DNA from: an uncultured Clostridia bacterium
GTDB taxonomy: Bacteria > Bacillota > Clostridia > Lachnospirales > Lachnospiraceae
Reading direction: 5' to 3'
NCBI GenBank assembly: GCA_945622055.1
Contig: CALZBV010000118.1
Span: 1-7,844, forward strand
DNA length: 7,844 bases
A program made the translations under genes and the position numbers. Shown one piece after another: positions 7,524 to 7,844 of the stretch (its first letter is position 1; the number at the start of each line of letters is the position of its first letter). Below the pieces are notes generated by a model, which did no database searches, was not told the origin of the DNA, and saw only the letters and a program-made list of their open reading frames with translations.

Positions 7524-7571
7524 TCCGACAAATTTTTTTCTATGTCGATTCATTTGCATGAAAACACTCAT
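5115..7571 (-). CDS. Two-module protein: divergent CDP-glycerol glycerophosphotransferase domain fused to a GT4 glycosyltransferase
   Basis: 818 residues. A short basic N-terminus (NRHRKKFVGYLKKIRR) precedes a GPT domain (about 44-395) with LLESQHGRTLDGN, NTWHGTPLKTLG (His144), VKMHT (His276) and ITDYSSVFFDF (Asp312). The two histidines correspond to those essential in TagF-type enzymes. A GT4 domain (about 412-815) follows, with GRFSPEKG (Arg659, Lys664) and FYEGFGLVLAE containing EX7E (Glu737/Glu745). No signal peptide or membrane helix is visible, so it is a cytoplasmic or peripheral membrane enzyme. It presumably transfers glycerol-phosphate from CDP-glycerol and a sugar from a nucleotide donor to a teichoic-acid-like or capsule polymer. 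The start at 7571 has GGAAAGG 8 nt upstream, inside the end of the PHP gene; Met5 and Met7 lack such a site. It lies 5 nt after the PHP gene and 46 nt before the three-module gene. Transfer of ribitol-phosphate cannot be excluded, but the nearby tagD favours glycerol. Confidence 0.9.
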   Translation of the reverse strand: MSVFMQMNRHRKKFVGYLKKIRRGILQRKRYLTYYEKEPVNPSLVLLESQHGRTLDGNVYAVLAELCRDEAYRGFTLYVSAEAGKVRQFQKLLRKNNLTRAQVVKRGTNRYFKLLATAGYLVNDNTFIYCFIKRKEQVYLNTWHGTPLKTLGRSSKSEYWSIGNAQKTFLDADYVLYPNEFTMEHMVEDYMVGNIGRFTPLLSGYPRNTVFFDRQAGETLRRKYIPEGKTAYAYLPTWRGTIGAVSSEEQDERLSAYFRELDEKLADDILIYVKMHTVSASNISLTGYRHILPFPKVETYEFLNAVDGLITDYSSVFFDFAVSRKKIVLFPYDLEEYEAERGFYFPLSELPFPQVFDTDALAGELSREKAYDDRAFLERFCAYDSPEATKLLCRHVFLKEASVKEVPLPYNGKENVLLYCGDLALNGVTVSIQNLLANVDVTSKNYIILVKTSDVRRNAFRLLEFPKGVTYLGFSNCMSLNVPDTLRYKLFTKKHPVGSYEKLRPVLARLAKHDYERIGGRTRINTAIHFNGYANHITLVLGEFPCRRVIYAHSDMDAELNTRISMKREILCNAYRTYDAVAVVTEDLIPATEKVAHFCTVYGHEPNICVVKNVINYRRIMELGAQEFVADEQTKISIPKERLQEILASDAQKLITIGRFSPEKGHMRLMEQFAKLLPTHPDTYLIILGSRGVLYRETLERAEQLSLGEHLIIIHYLSNPYALLRQCQYFVFPSFYEGFGLVLAEADILGVPCISTDILGPKRFMEKYGGRLVENSDAGVYEALRQCMEKEFDSLLTVDYEAYNREAVEAFFKCISCQ

Positions 7572-7576
7572 CTTTA

Positions 7577-7844
7577 TTACCTTTCCACAAACTCGGTAAT
7601 CACCCGGTAGCCGCTGCCGTTTCGCACCGCTTCGATGAAATCACCGATATCCTTCCATTTCTCCGTAAAAATCATTCCGCCACGCAGCTGCACCCTTCCA
7701 TGTGCATCCGAACCACCGGTTCCGTGAATTCCATGCTCTCTGGCATATCTCTGCGCCTTCTCATTAAAATCGCGACCTCCTGCCGCATTCGCTGCATTTG
7801 CAATCTCAAAGCACCTCAAAGGCGATTCTTCAATATCATCCCAT
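7577..7844 (-). CDS. PHP-domain metal-dependent phosphoesterase, C-terminal 88 residues, cut by the right window edge
   Basis: The frame is open from the window edge to a TAA stop at 7577-7579, so the start lies outside. The visible part has the hallmarks of a PHP C-terminus: an acidic residue before a small-residue run (FEIANAANAAGG), then GTGGSDAHG (residues 41-49 of the visible part). In that motif the Asp and His are typical metal ligands of the PHP (polymerase and histidinol phosphatase) fold. A short strand-helix tail follows (GGMIF, DIGDFIEAVRNG). Family members hydrolyse phosphoesters, but the substrate cannot be told from this fragment. A histidinol phosphatase, an exonuclease-like phosphatase or a polymer-specific phosphoesterase are all possible. 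The stop lies 5 nt before the next start and the last codons contain that gene's ribosome site, so the two genes are probably cotranscribed and translationally coupled. Confidence 0.8.
   Translation of the reverse strand, partial: WDDIEESPLRCFEIANAANAAGGRDFNEKAQRYAREHGIHGTGGSDAHGRVQLRGGMIFTEKWKDIGDFIEAVRNGSGYRVITEFVER

Noticed and set aside
1310..7571. Assembly artefact or recent duplication producing the two similar genes
   Set aside because: The copies are clearly diverged at both DNA and protein level, each has an intact frame with its own ribosome site, and the extra GPT1 module is of a different subtype, so a collapse or duplication error is unlikely.

Overview
The window looks like a chromosomal stretch from a Gram-positive Clostridia species, most likely a Lachnospiraceae member. 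This is inferred from three things: the TagD and TagF-type teichoic acid enzymes, a LysA of the divergent kind I associate with gut Firmicutes, and moderate-GC coding with strong GGAGG-type ribosome binding sites. All genes lie on the minus strand, so the biological reading order runs from right to left. Every longer plus-strand open frame is antisense to a convincing minus-strand gene.

Layout in transcription order. (1) 7844-7577: the last 88 codons of a PHP-domain metal-dependent phosphoesterase. (2) 7571-5115: an 818-residue fusion of a CDP-glycerol glycerophosphotransferase-like (TagF-like, GPT) domain with a GT4-type glycosyltransferase. (3) 5068-1310: a 1252-residue giant with two successive GPT domains followed by a GT4 domain. 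Its last ~800 residues are paralogous to the whole of the previous protein. (4) 1259-858: TagD/TarD, which makes CDP-glycerol. (5) 731-1: the N-terminal 243 residues of diaminopimelate decarboxylase (LysA), which has its own sigma-A-type promoter. Gaps within the first four genes are 5, 46 and 50 nt with no recognisable terminator, so they probably form one operon whose promoter lies beyond the right edge.

Working model (inference). TagD supplies CDP-glycerol from CTP and glycerol-3-phosphate. The two multidomain enzymes use it, plus an unknown nucleotide sugar, to build or decorate a glycerol-phosphate polymer that also contains sugar, either a wall teichoic acid or a teichoic-acid-like capsule. 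Neither large protein has a signal peptide or membrane segment, and both start with a very basic stretch, so they probably act on the cytoplasmic face of the membrane. No initiating enzyme (TagO, TagA) and no export transporter (TagGH or other) is in view. LysA serves the lysine and peptidoglycan precursor pathway and is probably only a neighbour.

The main points of interest are the GPT-GPT-GT4 and GPT-GT4 fusion architecture with its tandem duplication, and a near-perfect 30-bp dyad that straddles the tagD stop codon and touches the lysA -35 box. No stretch over 300 bases lacks a gene, and no RNA genes, insertion sequences or CRISPR arrays were seen.
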